From Apoda limacodes (Eukaryota > Arthropoda > Insecta > Lepidoptera > Limacodidae): a stretch of 64,000 nt of DNA. Location: positions 1,766,001 through 1,830,000 of the forward strand of contig OX291562.1 of NCBI GenBank assembly GCA_946406115.1, read 5' to 3'. Position numbers and translations under genes: made by a program. Every line of letters begins with the position of its first letter. Position 1 is the stretch's first letter. Of this stretch, positions 1-11,249 are shown in pieces. The notes beneath the pieces were generated by a model, which was given only the letters and a program-made list of their open reading frames with translations, did not search any database and was not told the origin of the DNA.

Positions 1-781
1 TTGCTTGGCTCTTTGACTGACGCTGGTTCGCCCGGCCTGAACCCGGCTTTGGGTGGATCGCTAGTGTAGTATTTCCGCCTCAGCAGTTCGCCACTCCGCG
101 CATTCTCGCGTTTTAAGTATCGATTGCGTTCTAGTATGTAAAAAATCCAGTTCCGAGTGCTCAAGGGCTGGTGGGTGAGATCGTACAGCTCTTTTCAGAG
201 TTGCGGTCTACCTAAACGTTTCTTATTCGTAAACGTCTCGTTGCTCGGGGGGAAACCTATCGGTGACAACGTAACCCCGGCCGTAGGAGTAGGTGTTAGG
301 TACACACCAAGCAATCCGTAGCACTGCGAGGCGCTTGGCCATATTTAGGTATTCTTGCTCCTCGCCAGCAATGGTGGAGAGTCACTAGGTACACGCAATC
401 TACACCTCGGCCACTCCCGCGATGGCCAAAGTACTCAAAGGCATGTCCCGGGACTAGATAGCGGAGATCATCAAAGTTTGTCTTCGTGATCACTCAGATC
501 TGGTCCAAGCCTGCTCTTCCCAGGCTGTGGCTGACCTCACTGCGTTAGACAAATCCGTGTCCTCTCTGTGTTCGCCGCCACGTTCCTCGTCTCGCTCGTG
601 CACTCGTTCGCACTATCGCTCTCCCCGCACGCGCTCTCTCTGCCGCGACCCCCGCTCTCGCGACGCGCTCTTCGGGCCCCTGTGCCAACTCGTCCCCCCA
701 CTCCGGTAGCTGATGTGACGCTTTCTCGGTCACTCGCTACCCCGTCCCCCGCAACCTCCGAAACCGCACCCTTGTCCCCGG

Positions 782-1162
782 TAGCCGTAATGTCCGCTGA
801 GTCGGCGTTGTCCTCTAATGAGGACGACGAAGGCTTCAAAGTGGTAGGCCTGGGGACCAAAAAGGGCAAGAAGCGGAAGAAGACCGCCAAGTCCAAAATG
901 GCTTCGGCGGCATCCGCTCAGGAGTCTGCTCCCCCTCCGTCCGATTCTGAGGCTAAACGCCGCAAAGCGCCTAGCGCTTCCCATTCCCGTCCACCTCGGC
1001 GGCCAGCCCTGAACAAGCTGCCATGGACACCACCCCCGCCGCCACCTCTTCGCAGGCCTACTGTCCCACTTCGGGACGGAAAAAAAAACTCCGCCCCCTG
1101 CTGTCATCAAAGACAAAGGGGCCTGACCAAACATCGCAAATGCGATGAAGGCCAAGAGTATT
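782..1162 (+). pseudogene. J1 ORF1 (gag) N-terminal part
   Basis: A reading frame opens upstream and holds an internal ATG at about 790. It shows the acidic-then-basic signature DDEGFKVVGLGTKKGKKRKK, followed by a Ser/Pro-rich, basic segment. Jockey-type gag proteins often start this way and act as nucleic-acid-binding partners of the element RNA. The frame ends in a stop near 1162, and the next conserved gag sequence continues in another frame, so at least one frameshift is present. I chose the internal Met because the upstream sequence is low-complexity Ser/Arg. The true start is uncertain. Confidence 0.6.
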
Positions 1163-1192
1163 AATTATTCGCACGCTTACAATGATGCCACG

Positions 1193-2019
1193 TCAAAGTG
1201 CAGGTCCCGACACCGACAGATTTCCGAAATCTGACGGCCTTTCTTACGGCTCAGAAATACGAGTACCATACGTACTCGCTGGCAGAAGAACGCGTGCTCA
1301 GGGCAGTTATAAGTTCCTAAGGGATTCTCCGAAAAAACTGTCCAAGACGACTTAATCGTCCAAGGCCTCCCTGTAAGTGAAGTAAACAGGATGTACAATG
1401 GCCGTAACAAGTCAGAGTGCTACGACATGGTGCTCGTAGTGCTCGATCTGACTATAGAAGGCAAAGCCATCTTTAACATAAAAGATGTATGCAGCCTCAA
1501 GGGCGTCCGGGTCGAGACTCCGCACATGCGGTCGAACCCAGGACAATGCCACCGATGCCAGCTGTATGGCCACGCGCAGCAAAACTGCACACGCAGACCG
1601 CGCTGCGTGAAATGTCTTCGCGTTCACGCCACTCCGGACTGTGGACGCAATCGCGAAAACGCATCCGACCCGGTCACTTGCGCACTCTGTGAGAGCGAAG
1701 GCCATCCTGCGAATTATCGCGGGTGCCGAAAAGCTCCCAAACAGAGCTCGCGTAAACCCAAAAAGGCTAAATCGCGCCCGTCTGCCCACCGCCAACAGGC
1801 CCCGCTCGTGCCTGCTCCCCTCCCTGCCGTCAACGCCTGGAGCCGTCCTCCAGCGCTAGTCGACGCGGATAAGTCTAAAGAGACAGACAAACTTCTGTCT
1901 GCTCGACCTGGGCCCGTCTCAGTCACGGGTATTCCCTACCCCGCCCCTCTCATGTCCCGGGACATCCGGCGTCCAGCGCCTATGCGAAGTGCTCCCGCAC
2001 CTCTCGAGCAATCGCAATT
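1193..2019 (+). pseudogene. J1 gag zinc-knuckle region
   Basis: This is the conserved C-terminal half of a LINE gag protein. A PRE_C2HC-like segment (about 1200-1530) leads into three zinc knuckles: CHRCQLYGHAQQNC, CVKCLRVHATPDC and CALCESEGHPANYRGC. A basic, proline-rich tail follows. The segment crosses one frameshift near 1315; from about 1391 it stays open in one frame. That frame continues without a stop into endonuclease sequence at about 2020, so the normal gag stop and ORF2 start have been deleted. The zinc knuckles would have bound element RNA. Confidence 0.8.
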
Positions 2020-3016
2020 CCTCTCGTCCCAAAAACCGGACGTCTTCCTCGTCCAGGAAACTTTCCTAAAACCCGCTGTCCGCACCCCTCCAATCGCGAA
2101 CTATCGCACCGTTCGTAATGATAGAACTGCCTCCAATCTCGGAGGCACTCTCACCTATTACAGGCGCTCCCTGCATTGCTCCCCTATCGATCCTCCACCA
2201 CTTACGAACTTAGAAGCATCCGTCTGCCGCTTAGCGATGACCGGCCATCAGCCGATCATCCATGCATCGGTTTATCTGTCTCCCTTTAAAGTCTCGCTGG
2301 AGGGCGACCTTCAGTTGCTCTTAAATTTAGGCGACGCCGTCATTCTTGCCGGCGACCTAAATTGCAAGCACCGCCGCTGGAACTCTTCAGTAACTACACG
2401 GAGAGGCAGACTCCTCGACGATTTAGTACAGACTAAACTTTGACATCATCGCTACCATGACGCCACTTACTTTACCCACAATACTCGGAACAACCCTGAC
2501 GTACTCGACATAGCACTTCTAAACAATGTAAGGCTAAGCTATCGCTCTATAGAAGTGCTTGACGAACTTGACTCGGACCACCGCCCTGTCCTCCTTCGAT
2601 TAGGTTCCCCTTCGGACTCTCCTCCCGACACTAGAACCGTAACGGACTGGGATAAATTCGGGCAATTGCTCGAAAATCCCAGCTCGCCACATCTAGATCG
2701 CGTTCCCAACGTAACTTCTGCGACCGATCTAAACGTAGCTATCGACTCACTCACTAGCCACCTGACCGCCACCGTTGGCGAGTGCTCAAGACAAGTGCCG
2801 GTTGGTGATTATCACCACCTAATCCTGCCTCAGCACATCAGGTCGCTAATGACTGAGCGTAACGTGGCCCGCCACAGACGCGATCGCGCTCCCACTATCG
2901 AAAATAAAGCTCGCTTTAACGACTTACACCGTCAGGTAAGAACCGCTGTAGCTGAGCTTCGCGCCCAACGTCGGTTATTGGCACTTAGCCAGAGCTTTAA
3001 AATCAGACACCGCTAA
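2020..3016 (+). pseudogene. J1 ORF2 endonuclease domain and linker
   Basis: This is an AP-type endonuclease, the LINE enzyme that nicks the target DNA. Visible signatures are PDVFLVQETFLKP (the ExxL/T-like glutamate motif), ILAGDLNCKHRRWNS (GDxN with a conserved H) and DSDHRPVLLRLGS (SDH). The N-terminal beta strand with its Asn is missing, because the frame is fused to gag upstream. One TGA at 2441-2443 interrupts an otherwise continuous frame that runs to 3016, so the domain is broken by a single nonsense codon plus the 5' deletion. A basic linker (about 2830-3010) leads towards the reverse transcriptase. Confidence 0.8.
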
Positions 3017-3690
3017 CTCTCTCTCTCCGTTAACTCGTCCCAACAACGTTCCCGCGTTCGATGACGACGAAAAAGCGGATTGCCTAGCGTCTAGCTTCCA
3101 AGCCCAATGTGCCTTAAGCACACAGTTGTTTGATCCCAACCACGTCCGTGAACTTCTCTGCCCCCACAGGACCCCCTGCCCCCTGTCACTGTCGACAAAG
3201 TCAAACAGGTCATCAAAGACCTACGCTCCCGTAAAGCCCCCGGTGCGGACGGTATCTCTAACGATATCCTAAAGCGCCTCAATCTGCCCCTTCTCTGCCT
3301 CCTAGCAGCGATCTTTAACGCTGCTATCGAACATTGCACCTTTCCTTCTCAATGGAACGATGCAATTGTTATAGGCATCCATAAGCCAGGCAAAGCTCGT
3401 ACCGAGCCGTGCTCCTATCGCCCTGTAAGTTTACTAACCCTTGGTAAACTCTACAAACGCCTCCTCCTCGCGCGCCTACGGAACGCTATAGCCTCCAGAG
3501 GCATTTTAATAGACGAGCAGTTCGGCTTCCTTGCCAAACACTCATGCGTCCATCACGTCCTCCGCATGACGGAACGTATTTTCACTGGCTTCCAACCAGT
3601 ATTAGGTAAGCCCCGCCACACGGGCGCTGTCTTCTTCGATGTAGCGAAAGCTTTCGACAAAGTCTGGCACAACGGTTTAATTTTTTAACT
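3017..3690 (+). pseudogene. J1 reverse transcriptase fingers/palm
   Basis: Reverse transcriptase sequence runs in one frame from about 3175. It includes RKAPGADGISNDILKR (motif 1), CSYRPVSLLTLGKL (motif 2), EQFGF and FFDVAKAFDKVWHNGL, which contains the first catalytic Asp of motif A. A stop follows immediately after this block near 3690. The join from the endonuclease linker (3017-3175) needs frame changes. The family function is target-primed reverse transcription of the element RNA. Confidence 0.78.
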
Positions 3691-4420
3691 GTACAACTTT
3701 CAGTTGTGACATCGTCTCATGCTCATCATACACCATCTTGTACCTTCTGTACACCAACGACATCCCTAAAACGATAGGTACCCAACTAGCCCTCTTATAT
3801 CAACGATAGGCAAGTGAGTCGAATCATTAAGAGACTCCAACCCGCTATTACCGCCCTAGGCGGAAATGGACAATTGAGGAGAATCCCGACAAAAGCTCTG
3901 CGGTCCTCTTTAGTCTCCCCTCTCTCTCTTCGGTCGTGCCATTCCCTGGCAAAATAAGACCAAATATCTCGGTGTGACCATGGATAAGCGTTTGAACTTT
4001 CACGATCACACCAAAATGGTTAGAGACCGAGCCGCTTTTGTCTTCGGTCGTCTTTATCCCATAATAGGCAAGTACAGTAATATGTCGCTTAGAAATAAGC
4101 TGTATCTTTACACAACTTGCATCCGCCCCATACTAGCTTATGCTAGCGTAGTCTTTGCGTTATCCAAGCGCAATCTCCACAAACTTCAGACCCTCCAAAA
4201 CCGCTTTCTCAGAGCGGCCTCCGGAGCCTCTTGGTGCGGACCTACACAGAGACTTCGAACTCCCCACTATTCCCCAATATTTCAAAGACCTGGCAGTCCG
4301 CTTTTTCGAGCGTACACAAAATCACCCGAATCGATTAATTGTGCAATCCACAGCGTATCCTCCCGATCGACCTCGGCACGGTCGTAAAACTATAGTTAGG
4401 CGGCCTCGGCACGTACGGCC
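3691..4420 (+). pseudogene. J1 reverse transcriptase C-terminal part
   Basis: Downstream of the motif A block, LYTNDIPK and a later IIKRLQPAITALGG segment are recognisable. The catalytic (F/Y)ADD box between them is scrambled to something like YIND, with a stop in the neighbouring frame. From 3974 a 137-residue frame carries the thumb and C-terminal region (MTMDKRLNFHDHTKMVRDRA, then RNKLYLYTTCIRPILAYAS), which is typical of Jockey ORF2 ends. With the Asp pair lost, the copy cannot encode an active polymerase. Confidence 0.7.
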
Positions 4421-4860
4421 CCAGATGACGATCTCGCTGTCCGGAAAGCGAGATTAGTCTCTACAACCTCCCCGAATAGGGCCTCCCTCCAAACACGACG
4501 CCGACATCCCCGGGTTCGTCGGCGCCCACAAGCATACACGAGGTATCAAAGAGTGCCTGGGCGCTTCTCGCCCCCACTCAATCGCAACCGCACCCGCGTA
4601 ACGGGGAACTCCCCTCCTGGCGGTGACTCACCTTCGGGTTCGAGACTCACGACGGTCGAAGGGACGCCCCCGAGAGCGACAACCCAAGCCTAGGCTCCCC
4701 CCGCAGGGAGCCCTTGAGCGTTGGGCGCTATACGGGCTGAGGCTCCTTCAGAGACTCGCCCAAATAAAGTCTGGTGAAGCAGTAATGGCTGCAACAGCCA
4801 ACTGCAATGTCAGTTCAGAAAAAAAAATATATATATATATAAAAAAAATATATAGTCAAA
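4421..4860 (+). other. J1 3' UTR and A/T tail
   Basis: GC-rich non-coding sequence with short inverted pieces (for example CTCCCCCCGCAGGGAG at about 4697-4712). It ends in a tail of A runs interleaved with TA repeats at about 4820-4858, which marks the 3' end of the LINE insertion. No clear target duplication was found, because the 5' end is not visible. Confidence 0.6.
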
Positions 4861-5344
4861 GCTATAAGACTAGAGGCATTGCCGGCGTCGAGGGTCTTAA
4901 TTGCTACACTTCATCTTTGAGCATTTAATTTATCATCTTTGACTTCCTGTAGACCTATTATATCGTATTATGTGTTAAAGAGATATAATCCACCGTGTGT
5001 TCTCGCAGGAACAACAGCTGGGAACACTAAAAAACTTTATTTGATTTTAGACTTTATTTGTATAGAAATAAGGTCGCTTTACGATTAAGGTATAATAGTT
5101 TAGTTATGTAATACGAGACTGTGGCGCTAGTATAGGCGGAAGTTCCCAAGATTTAAAAAAAAAAGGCGCCATTATAAAAAAAAAAACGTTGGCGCGGTTT
5201 TGTAAATTAGATTTGCGTAAGTTTTTTAATATTAACTATAAATTTGATATTATTAACGTTGACAAAGTGATAAAGCATGAATAATTTGTTTTTTGTTATT
5301 GTTTGTTATAGATTTGGAACATATAATTGATAACTATGAGTTGA
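4861..5344. other. AT-rich sequence before the THAP exon
   Basis: No gene is seen. Two A runs at about 5155-5165 and 5179-5189 bracket a GGCGCCATTATA segment. The sequence becomes AT-rich immediately after the J1 tail and runs up to the THAP-coding segment. Confidence 0.5.
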
Positions 5345-5599
5345 ATTAAGTGTTGTATAAAAAACTGTGACTCCAATGGTCAAACTAAAAATATTTATCT
5401 TCATGCTTTTCCTTCGGTGGGATATAAACGAATTCTTTGGTTAAAAAACATAGGTGATAATAATTTATATTCATATAATGCAAAACAACTACATACCAAA
5501 AAAGTATGTAGCAAACATTTTGAAGAAAAATTCTACGAAAATGGAAAACTTAATTATGTTTACGCAAGACGGAAGGATATCCAAAAAATCAACCAGAAA
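5345..5599 (+). pseudogene. THAP zinc-finger first-exon remnant
   Basis: The frame reads KCCIKNCDSNGQTKNIYLHA, then FPS, R-x2-W (RILW) and VCSKHFEEKFYENGK. This fits the THAP C2CH pattern: Cys-x4-Cys, then a long gap, then Cys-x2-His, with the conserved HAFP and W. THAP domains bind DNA in host regulators and in P-element-type transposases. The block ends at AGAAA|GTAAGT (5600), a strong splice donor, in phase 0. An ATG at 5336 lies in frame but is followed by TGA at 5342-5344, which breaks the start. I read it as an orphan exon of a decayed THAP gene or P-like transposon. No partner exon is convincing. Confidence 0.7.
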
Positions 5600-5640
5600 G
5601 TAAGTTACCTAATATAATCCAATAGGTTACTATTTCTTAC

Positions 5641-5990
5641 GGCAACTAAAGAAGTTTGTTATAGCAAGCTATAGATGCAGCTATGGTTTGTTCGTGAAAT
5701 TCGGTTATAGTTACTCCGCGGATTTTTTTTTTAATTTAAGTAGCCCTAAAAGTAGCCTTTTTTCTTCTCCATATCTTCAAGTACGTCTGCTCCATTGCGG
5801 CAGGATTGAGTAACTAATGTTTTAGTCATTCTCGAGGACACTTTTTAATTTTCCAAGATGAAAAATAGTCTACGTCCTTCCCCGGCTCTTAGGTTATCTC
5901 TATACCAAATTTCATCTAAATCGGCTCGGTTGAAGTGTGATTGAGTAACAAACAACCAAACATCTTAACTTTCCCATATATAATAATAAT
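5641..5990 (+). repeat. Dispersed repeat family C, copy 1
   Basis: The sequence runs from AAGTTTGTTATAGCAAGCTA through GGTTATAGTTACTCCGCGG and AAGTAGCC to ACCAAATTTCATCTAAATCG, ending in AACAAACAACCAAACAT and ATATATAATAAT. The same landmarks recur at 6055-6160, 41841-41926, 48252-48385 and 56880-56945. It has no coding potential. I recall this pattern as one of the most widespread insect and lepidopteran dispersed repeats; its class is uncertain (Helitron-like or a LINE/SINE end). Confidence 0.6.
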
Positions 5991-6054
5991 GTGCTCCACC
6001 CGCCCTAAATTTGGTTATCGGCCTTAGATTCTTACGCCAACTTCTTAATTATAC

Positions 6055-6160
6055 CTACGAATGAAGTTTGCTATACCAAGCTAAAGTTCGTTTAGGCTCG
6101 GTTATAATTATTCCCGAGACAGACATACAGAGTTACTTTGGCATTTATAATATCAGTATA
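6055..6160 (+). repeat. Family C repeat fragment
   Basis: A short second copy joins the 5' landmark GAAGTTTGCTATACCAAGCT and GGTTATAATTATTCCCG to the 3' landmark GACAGACATACAGAGTTACT and ATTTATAATATCAG. The middle of the repeat is deleted. Confidence 0.55.
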
Positions 6161-6229
6161 TATATGGAAGTATGGATATATTTTGGCATATTAATATATA
6201 TTATAGCTACGTGTTTAATGTGCTTGATG

Positions 6230-6398
6230 ACCGATATCTCTATTACATAATATATTGCTGTTTTTGAAGATATCCTTATAAAATTATAACTTTTGGATAA
6301 AGTTTTGCCGTAGTAGTAGTAGAAAATTTATCCAAAAGTAATAATTTTAAAAAGAAATCTTCAAAAATAGCAATATATTATGTAATGGAGATATCGGT
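6230..6398. repeat. Foldback (hairpin) element
   Basis: An imperfect palindrome: ACCGATATCTCTATTACATA at the left end is the near-complement of TATGTAATGGAGATATCGGT at the right end. The arms are about 72 nt, separated by a roughly 25-nt loop containing TAGTAGTAGTAG. There is no coding capacity. It is probably a foldback MITE. No clear target duplication is visible. Confidence 0.7.
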
Positions 6399-6699
6399 AT
6401 AAGTTATCTATTAAGCTATAAGGACGAATAATAAGCAGACCCTTATTCTTATGGTTTCCCAATGTCTGTATGTCACTTCGTCCGTTTGTATGGAAACACT
6501 AATTTTATTTAGAGACAATTATTAATGACCACAGTGTTGAAATGTCATTGTTCTGTGTCCATAGAATATTTTGCCTTAAAACAGTCATGAAAAAATTGCT
6601 TTCTGTGTTCCACATGATATGTGTTTATCAGTAAAATTCTGTAGATTTATAACTAAAATATTTTAAGATTTTTACGTCATAATTATAAACTTAAAACAG

Positions 6700-6925
6700 T
6701 TGTTCACAGTCCGTACAGCCTCCAGAAATAATAATAGTATAAAATAGTATATAACCAATATATAGCCAATAATGACTGCCCCAAATATCCGTATACCATA
6801 CAGTACTGGTCGCAACCAGAGTCGAGACAACTTTATAATAACATAATTAGCGGGCCCTTACCGGAAATCGAACCCGAACTTCGACAGTCGCCTGTTCTAC
6901 CACTGCAATGCGCCACTCGGTCCTC
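6700..6925 (-). mobile_element. tRNA-derived SINE fragment
   Basis: On the minus strand the head at 6925-6851 contains an A-box-like TGGCGCATTGCAGTGG and a B box GGTTCGATTTCC spaced as in a pol III promoter. No proper anticodon arm or acceptor pairing is present, so it is a SINE head rather than a tRNA gene. The body continues to about 6700 with GGTTGCGACCAGTACTG and AT-rich sequence. The distal boundary is uncertain. Confidence 0.55.
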
Positions 6926-7148
6926 TACTCCACTATTAAATTAAGGCTACGTTTTGCACAAGGTAGAATGCAAGTGGTTTTGGGTCAAAATATTTTTACT
7001 GACTTACTCATAATATTTTTCCACCTATATTTGCAGACGGGTTTTCTTACAGCTTTTTGGTTTTGCAATTTTGCCCTGTGTCAATTTTGTTCAGCCTGAT
7101 ATTAAGTAACTAATCTAGTCTAATAAGTAACTTTGTAATTCGGCGAAA

Positions 7149-7322
7149 ATGAAGATCCTTGTCCACATTGGTTGCCATAGTTTTTTGTGGCCGGGCGGCA
7201 GCTCTTCAGAGGCTTGGAGATATATCTCGAGGGCACAGATTTTGGAATCTGCTGAGGATCATAGTATAACTGAAATGTTAGTTGATTTACAGGCGAAGTA
7301 TATAGGCGAAGTATATATATAG
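7149..7322 (+). other. Short unassigned ORF (57 codons)
   Basis: ATG-to-stop frame starting MKILVHIGCHSFLWPGGSSS and ending with LVDLQAKYIGEVYI. It is less AT-biased than its surroundings at the start but fades into TA repeats at the end. I do not recognise the peptide. It could be an exonised scrap, a fragment of a transposon gene or chance. No splice signals or poly(A) signal frame it. Confidence 0.15.
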
Positions 7323-10300
7323 ATAGTCGTAAAAATATTATACCCACTGTAAAAAATCGTATCTGTACAAAAATACCCTGTACGTAGTAAATAAAATTAG
7401 CTCATCGTGTAGGAATGTAAAAAATTTAGAATGATTATGTCATATCTTTGAACGTATTTAAATTTATTGTTTCAGAGTGGCTTTCGTCGGTTAGAGTAGG
7501 TTTACATATGATTTAGAGATAACATCTTGTCCAAAAAACTACACGTCGAAGGTGACTTTGAATTGGTTGCCTAGTCAACATGGAAGAGTCCATATCACAG
7601 AATAAAGAACTAGTAGTAAAAAGTATTAGCTTATATATTGGTGTTGGCACTTGCAACTGTGTATTTTCTATCTCCACAAGATGGTTCACATCCACAGGCA
7701 CCATATTTAAGTCAATATAAGCAAATATTGATACACAAAATTTAATTGTATGTCCTGAGTTACAATGTCACTTTATAAAGTTTATGCCGTGCAAACTCAT
7801 TGTAACTCAGAAAAGGTAATAAAATGAAAGTACTTATAGCACATTAATCATACAGAAATATAAAACATTCCTTTTTGAAAATTTTTTTTAGTTTGAATGG
7901 CATTAGGACGTAACAGACGTTACTAAGAATTTTTTGAAACTTCGACGCGCTCTTCTGTAAACTTACGACAAATGATTTACGAAGTTTTGCCTTGCAGGTG
8001 TCGCTATAATCATTGCAAGGTTGAATCTTGTATGGTAATTTACGATAGAGAACTTTTTAAGATTATTAGATAAGTTTGTAAGAATTTGATTAATTTTGTT
8101 ACAGTCCTGAGTACACTTTTTGACGTGAAAAAAACATAAGTAATAGTACAAACCTTATTTAGGTGAATTTGCTAATATGAATTATCATATTATCAATTTA
8201 GGTATATTATACAGAAAATACACAACTTTTTAAAAATAGCTAGTCTATTAGTAGCTATTAATAAATAATTGTTTATTAACATTTTAGAAATCTCTTTTGC
8301 ACGAAGAGGAAACAAAAAATATAAGCCTGTGCCTAGGTATGATGATACTCAAAAAAATAATATCTACAGATATTTTGTATTAGAAGGTATTGTCTAACAT
8401 TCTTTATTATTTCAATAATCTTACACGAATATTGTTTTAAAACATTAATGAAAGTTCAAACTATACTATATATTACATTGAAGTTTTAGTTTAAAACTAA
8501 ACAAAAACTTTCGTTAATGGTCTTATAATTATTAATTGCAGCCTAAGTAATAAGCTTAAGAATTTAAGAAAATCGAAAATAAATGTACATTTCATGAATA
8601 TTTATGAATAAACAATGTCAACTTTGAGAACGTTGTTTGATTTTACGTCCTTTGGTCTATTCTTCGTAGATGAACAACAATATAAATATTAGTCTGGGAT
8701 GGAACTTGGTATCTATAAAGCCACATTAGAAAAGTAATTTATAAGCTGGCTAGTAATAATTGAATTTAAGAAAAAAAAAATCTTTTCCGTTTTGCGCACT
8801 AGCGCCACGCACTCGTATTACAGAACTAATCTTAGTGTTCCAGTAAATGTATGGGCCGTTGCCTATCTGTACTATATGTATATAGTACTGAACTTGCATA
8901 TCTATGATATAATCAACTATCCAAAAACATCAGAATACTTAAACGCTGCTGTTGTAGCGTCTTATTATATTTTTTAGGTTCTAAATTAAGTCATATGTTT
9001 CGCCAAAATATTGATTGGATGGTTACTGTAATCAAGTGTTATTTAAGGGTTGGTTCTGCCAAGCGCGCGAATGAAAATTACAAACAAAGGCGCGATGTGT
9101 GCATGATCGGCGCGCTTACTCATTCTGGGTGGTACGAGCGACAAAATGCAAAAACAATCGATTAGGTTCTAATACTATTTTGTTTTTATTACATGTACAG
9201 TAAGGTGGGATGGGGTAAGAGTCTACTTATTTGTTTTCATCAATCAATACATACGTTTTACTCCAACAATTAGTTCTTCATTAGTTTAACAATGTGATCG
9301 GGTATCCCAATGCGTTTCGTCTGAAATATGAATCAGGACCCTTTCTTCATTCTGCAAAAAATGAAAAAACATATATTCCTTATAGTTTTAAATGCGAATA
9401 CATTTAACTCACTGACTGACTCATCTCATTCTTCTACTCACTTGCTCATTCACTCGTATTCGCCTATCTATTAGCAACTGGGCAGTAACAACCTACACAG
9501 ATAAAAAGGATTTCTCTTTTCAAGACGGAGTACTTACTCAAAATATTTAGTTATTCCAAAAATATATTTTTCTGTTTCTGATACTATTTTATTCTTAGAT
9601 TTTTTGTAATTTTAAGATAAATATGCTTGTTTTGAGATTTCGTTTTATTTCAGTAAAAAAGATGGACTTCTTTAAAATCAAGAATTTAATCCTTTCTAAG
9701 ATAAATCTAAATAATATCAGCTACGAACTAAGCTAGAACGCGCTATTTAGAATTATTATGATTTAATGAATACTTTCATAATTAAATCGTTTAGTTAAAA
9801 TTCAATAGTCACAGATACTTATTAAGAACGCAGTTAGATCTCTATGTATGGTTTTTTTGAATCGTCGGTACTGTGTATAAGTACCTTTATTTGTCATTGC
9901 ATATTCTCAAACAGAAGTATTTATTATCTACTCTGAAGAATCAATTAATCAAATGTAATTGCTCGAAAAAAGAATAATATTAAAAATATTCAATAAAAAA
10001 ATTCCTTGATGGAAATCGAAACATATTTCACTTAAAGAATAACTTATCTTTGACTACATTCATTTGTTTAATTGCATTGAATATTTTTTTGTCTTGGTAC
10101 AATAAACTTAACTAAGTAAACATTCTCTTACGTCTATAGGTAGAGGATAATTTTCTTGGAGTTAATGAATTTGCTTTGATACAAGGCAATTTGTCTTTTT
10201 TCAAGTAATTTTTTTAACCGTGTATAAATACCCATATACATACACATACTCACAGACATAGCACATCTTGAAGTAGCTCAGCTTACCGAAAGTCCGGAAA

Positions 10301-10577
10301 CAAAACTAAGGAAAGAAGAAGTGACTAGAAACTTTCCGGGTGTACACCTGTTACCGTCAATCACGCAGGAACCAAGCCAGCAAATACACAATATCTATGC
10401 AAATATGTGTAAAAACACATACATGTATCATGTATCCAGAACCTCCGTGATATGGATCGTATGCAATGCATGAAATTTGTCTTTTCAGGACTCGTGTGCT
10501 GTTTTTTAGCTGTGTTTTGTTGACGGCATTAAGAGCTATGATATCGCATAGAATTTAAATAGCGGCCGGGTCTTTGT
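7323..10577. other. AT-rich sequence without a supported gene
   Basis: No coding region, tRNA or clear repeat was found. Small features: ACTGACTGACTC and CACTTGCTCATTCACTCG low-complexity stretches near 9410-9465, a GC-richer island GCGCGCGAATG...GGCGCGCTTACTC at about 9063-9120, and a segment with acceptor- and donor-like signals at 8288-8386 that I rejected. Confidence 0.5.
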
Positions 10578-10890
10578 TATTGAGCGGTTTTATCCGATAA
10601 CTACTGAACTGATTAACTTGGTTAGGGTGTCAAATAAAGTGAAATAATGTGTTTCGTAAGCTAATTCATGTACAACTTAAAGAAAGTAAGATTTGAAATA
10701 ACCAACTTTTAGTAAAACAACATTTTTTCTTTATTGCATAACTCGCTTATTACCAGGATTTTGCCATTATTATTATAAAATTAAGTCTGTTGCGGCATTT
10801 ATCAGGATATAAATAAACTTTAAATCACTCCAATTAACTGACAAACAAGGGAACTTCAGCCATTTACGTGCGTGGCGGTCCAAAATATCA
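10578..10890 (+). repeat. Dispersed repeat family B, copy 1
   Basis: Shares CGATAACTACTGAACTGATT, ATAACTCGCT..ATTACCAGG, AAGTCTGTTG.GGCATTTATCAGGATA and CATTTACGTGCG with 11905-12120 in the same order and strand. The two copies differ by an insertion near the start. Non-coding; class unknown. Confidence 0.6.
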
Positions 10891-11249
10891 CGACATATCA
10901 CGATGGTTGTTACGGACGGACAGCAACAGTAACGTTGCACCGTCGACATACGCGCAAAAAATGAACTTTCAAAAAACTACGCAACTAGTTTTATCAAAAC
11001 TCAAAGTTGCTAGTTCCTGAAAATGTCACGGCTTCTGTGGAGCTACTGTCAGAACGTGTGTGTACAATACTGTAAAGTGAACCACATGTGTTTTTTGGTT
11101 CTCACACATTCATTTCTAGACATAAATGTATGCCAATTGATTTTTTATACTATGCAAAACACAACTGACGTAGTAGTAAAATAAAAAATGTAAAAAGTCA
11201 AAATTTTTACTAAAAATTCGAAAACAGATTTTGAAGCCTCATATTTATA

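Larger units (their letters stand above)
1..4860 (+). mobile_element. Degenerate Jockey-clade LINE (copy J1)
   Basis: This is a non-LTR retrotransposon in sense orientation. In order it carries a gag-like ORF1 with three CCHC zinc knuckles, an apurinic-type endonuclease, a reverse transcriptase, a GC-rich 3' UTR and an A/T-rich tail near 4820-4858. That gag plus endonuclease plus reverse transcriptase layout is typical of the Jockey clade. The copy is dead: it has several frameshifts, an in-frame TGA at 2441-2443, a garbled palm motif C, and a deletion that joins gag to the endonuclease. GC content is clearly higher than in the AT-rich DNA after 4860. The 5' end may lie before the window, and positions 1-560 read as untranslated leader. 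Confidence 0.88.

Noticed and set aside
730..1155. Long open frames antisense to the J1 gag (141 and 119 codons).
   Set aside because: They are shadows of the GC-rich gag sequence; the sense strand has recognisable gag motifs and these do not.
6851..6925. tRNA gene on the minus strand with a good B box.
   Set aside because: Acceptor and anticodon stems do not pair and a long non-tRNA body follows, so it is a SINE head.
8288..8386. Possible internal exon (acceptor ATTTTAG, donor GAAG|GTATTG) that could follow the THAP exon at 5345.
   Set aside because: The frame with the coherent peptide (FARRGNKKYKPVPRYDD) is not the phase-0 frame that the THAP exon needs, and the phase-0 frame gives an unconvincing peptide with a stop. 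Both signals are common by chance in AT-rich DNA.
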